This document shows positions 63,212 to 64,000 of a stretch of 64,000 bases of DNA, one piece after another (position 1 is the stretch's first letter; every line of letters begins with the position of its first letter). The stretch lies in contig NZ_QOVJ01000009.1 of NCBI RefSeq assembly GCF_004104055.1, positions 1-64,000 on the forward strand, read 5' to 3'. Source of the DNA: Leeuwenhoekiella aestuarii. GTDB taxonomy: Bacteria; Bacteroidota; Bacteroidia; Flavobacteriales; Flavobacteriaceae. The translations under genes and the position numbers were made by a program. The notes under the pieces are model-generated. The model was not told the DNA's origin and did no database searches. It worked only from the letters and a program-made list of their open reading frames with translations.

Positions 63212-64000
63212 CTTTTTAGAACAATAAAGCCTTTTACAGGTTCTGTTAATTCGGGATTGTCTGACGTAATCATAAAGAAATACGTGCCCTCTGGTAGTTT
63301 ACCTGCTCCCATTCCCGTTTTTTGATTAGCCTCGCCTCTAAACACATTGAGGCTGTTATCGTAATCTTTCGTTTCAAAGACCAGATCTCCCCAGCGGTTA
63401 AACACACTTACGGTGTTGTTTGGGTACTGATCAAGATCTTCAATCCTCCAAAATTCATTAATACCATCTCCATCAGGCGAAATGCCATAGCGACTTTTTG
63501 GAGCTTTGGTTACTGTTCCTGTTGTCTGGGCTGTTGTAAAGCGTATTTCCGGACAGTCTGTAGCTGAACCACTGCCGTAACCAGGGGTTACAGTTACGTA
63601 ATACGTAGTATTTGGTTCGAGTTCGTCAATAAATGTAAAAGAGGTGTCGCTGCCAACGTTTAATAGATTGAATATTTCGCCTCCACCTGAAGTGGTGCCC
63701 ACGGTCAATAAATAACTAACGGCATCTGGGACAGCATCCCAGGTCAGGCTGGTCGTGGTCGCAACAGCTGTGGCGCCATCCTGCGGACTTGTGATCTGGG
63801 TACAATTAAATTCGTCTGGCGTATTGGGATCTGGCCGGGTTCTGAATGTTTGTATCATACAGCCTTGTGCTTCTCCGGTTGAATTGTACGGTACTATTTT
63901 TACATAAACGTCGGTGTTATAGGGCAGCGCTTCCCCAAGAAAAAAGGTGTCTGAATTGCCGATGTCTCTATTCTCAACATAGGAAGTAGCCTGTGTTTCA
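63208..64000 (-). CDS. T9SS type B sorting-domain protein with FN3 repeats (partial, 5' end outside)
   Basis: Open without a stop to the end of the window, so the N-terminus is missing. The visible 263 residues contain two fibronectin-III-like units (TSLTWDAVPDAVSYLLTVGT and LEPNTTYYVTVTPGYGSG; a further one starting before YNTDVYVKIVPYN). The last 85 residues are a gliding-motility CTD-type (T9SS type B) sorting signal: GISPDGDGINEFW, VSVFNRWGDLVFE and GTYFFMITSDN, ending IVLKR. The protein would be secreted by T9SS and held at the surface with help of the PorP/SprF protein encoded next. It is probably a large adhesin-like protein; full size unknown. Confidence 0.9.
   Translation of the reverse strand, partial: ETQATSYVENRDIGNSDTFFLGEALPYNTDVYVKIVPYNSTGEAQGCMIQTFRTRPDPNTPDEFNCTQITSPQDGATAVATTTSLTWDAVPDAVSYLLTVGTTSGGGEIFNLLNVGSDTSFTFIDELEPNTTYYVTVTPGYGSGSATDCPEIRFTTAQTTGTVTKAPKSRYGISPDGDGINEFWRIEDLDQYPNNTVSVFNRWGDLVFETKDYDNSLNVFRGEANQKTGMGAGKLPEGTYFFMITSDNPELTEPVKGFIVLKR

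Noticed and set aside
1-64000. tRNA, rRNA, insertion sequences, prophage, CRISPR-Cas or toxin-antitoxin genes
   Set aside because: None was seen on either strand; gene content is that of ordinary chromosome with metabolic operons.

Overview
The window reads as a chromosomal segment of a marine-type member of the Bacteroidota, most likely Flavobacteriaceae. The grounds are a SusC/SusD pair, a PorP/SprF protein next to a type IX secretion (T9SS type B) cargo, many Bacteroidota-style lipoproteins, mevalonate-pathway isoprenoid genes, AT-rich intergenic DNA and repeated matches to the TAnnTTTG -7 promoter element, often close to the start codon. The genus cannot be read from the sequence. I saw no rRNA, tRNA, CRISPR array, insertion sequence or prophage.

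Layout. (1) 1-36: the last 11 codons of an upstream gene, then a terminator. (2) 369-11131 (+): a tight operon of exo-acting glycosidases (GH3, two GH29 fucosidases, GH35, GH20) plus a CutC-family protein and an Asp-box sialidase-like protein. It looks suited to trimming fucosylated, galactose- and N-acetylhexosamine-containing glycans. (3) 11132-16767: glycerol catabolism, with a divergent DeoR/GlpR-type regulator, glpD, glpK, glpF and an outer-membrane protein. (4) 16769-19232 (-): a two-gene Trk/Ktr potassium uptake system. (5) 19405-20829: a PLP decarboxylase converging on a sugar locus. (6) 20830-28800: divergent halves, GH32 lipoprotein, MFS sugar porter and fructokinase on the minus strand, LacI regulator, beta-phosphoglucomutase and GH65 phosphorylase on the plus strand. 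(7) 28877-29995: a small membrane gene with an apparent early stop codon, and a MarC-family protein. (8) 30015-47030 (-): susC, susD, three giant tandem lipoproteins of one architecture (seven FG-GAP/VCBS repeats, UnbV/ASPIC domain, seven more repeats), a vanadium haloperoxidase/PAP2-like lipoprotein and a GyrI-like protein. It contains no recognisable carbohydrate-active enzyme and is the strongest candidate for an undescribed system. (9) 47514-52736: an HI0933-type flavoprotein, TspO, two mevalonate-pathway genes with a UbiA prenyltransferase, and a small secreted protein. (10) 53113-57398: an RluB-like protein lacking the catalytic Asp, and a translationally coupled polyamine operon (arginine decarboxylase, agmatinase, deoxyhypusine-synthase-like). 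(11) 57479-59104 (-): a second GH20, a lipoprotein. (12) 59313-62291: envelope glycosylation (GT2, duplicated LAB_N membrane protein, ArnT-like transferase). (13) 62288-64000 (-): PorP/SprF and the C-terminal part of a T9SS type B protein that runs off the window.

Together the genes describe a copiotrophic glycan degrader. Periplasmic or surface enzymes trim oligosaccharides, inner-membrane porters import mono- and disaccharides, phosphorolysis and kinases feed glycolysis, and glycerol is used as a side substrate. Packing is compact: five convergent gene pairs have touching or overlapping stop codons, one of them inside a perfect 30-bp palindrome that also acts as a bidirectional terminator.
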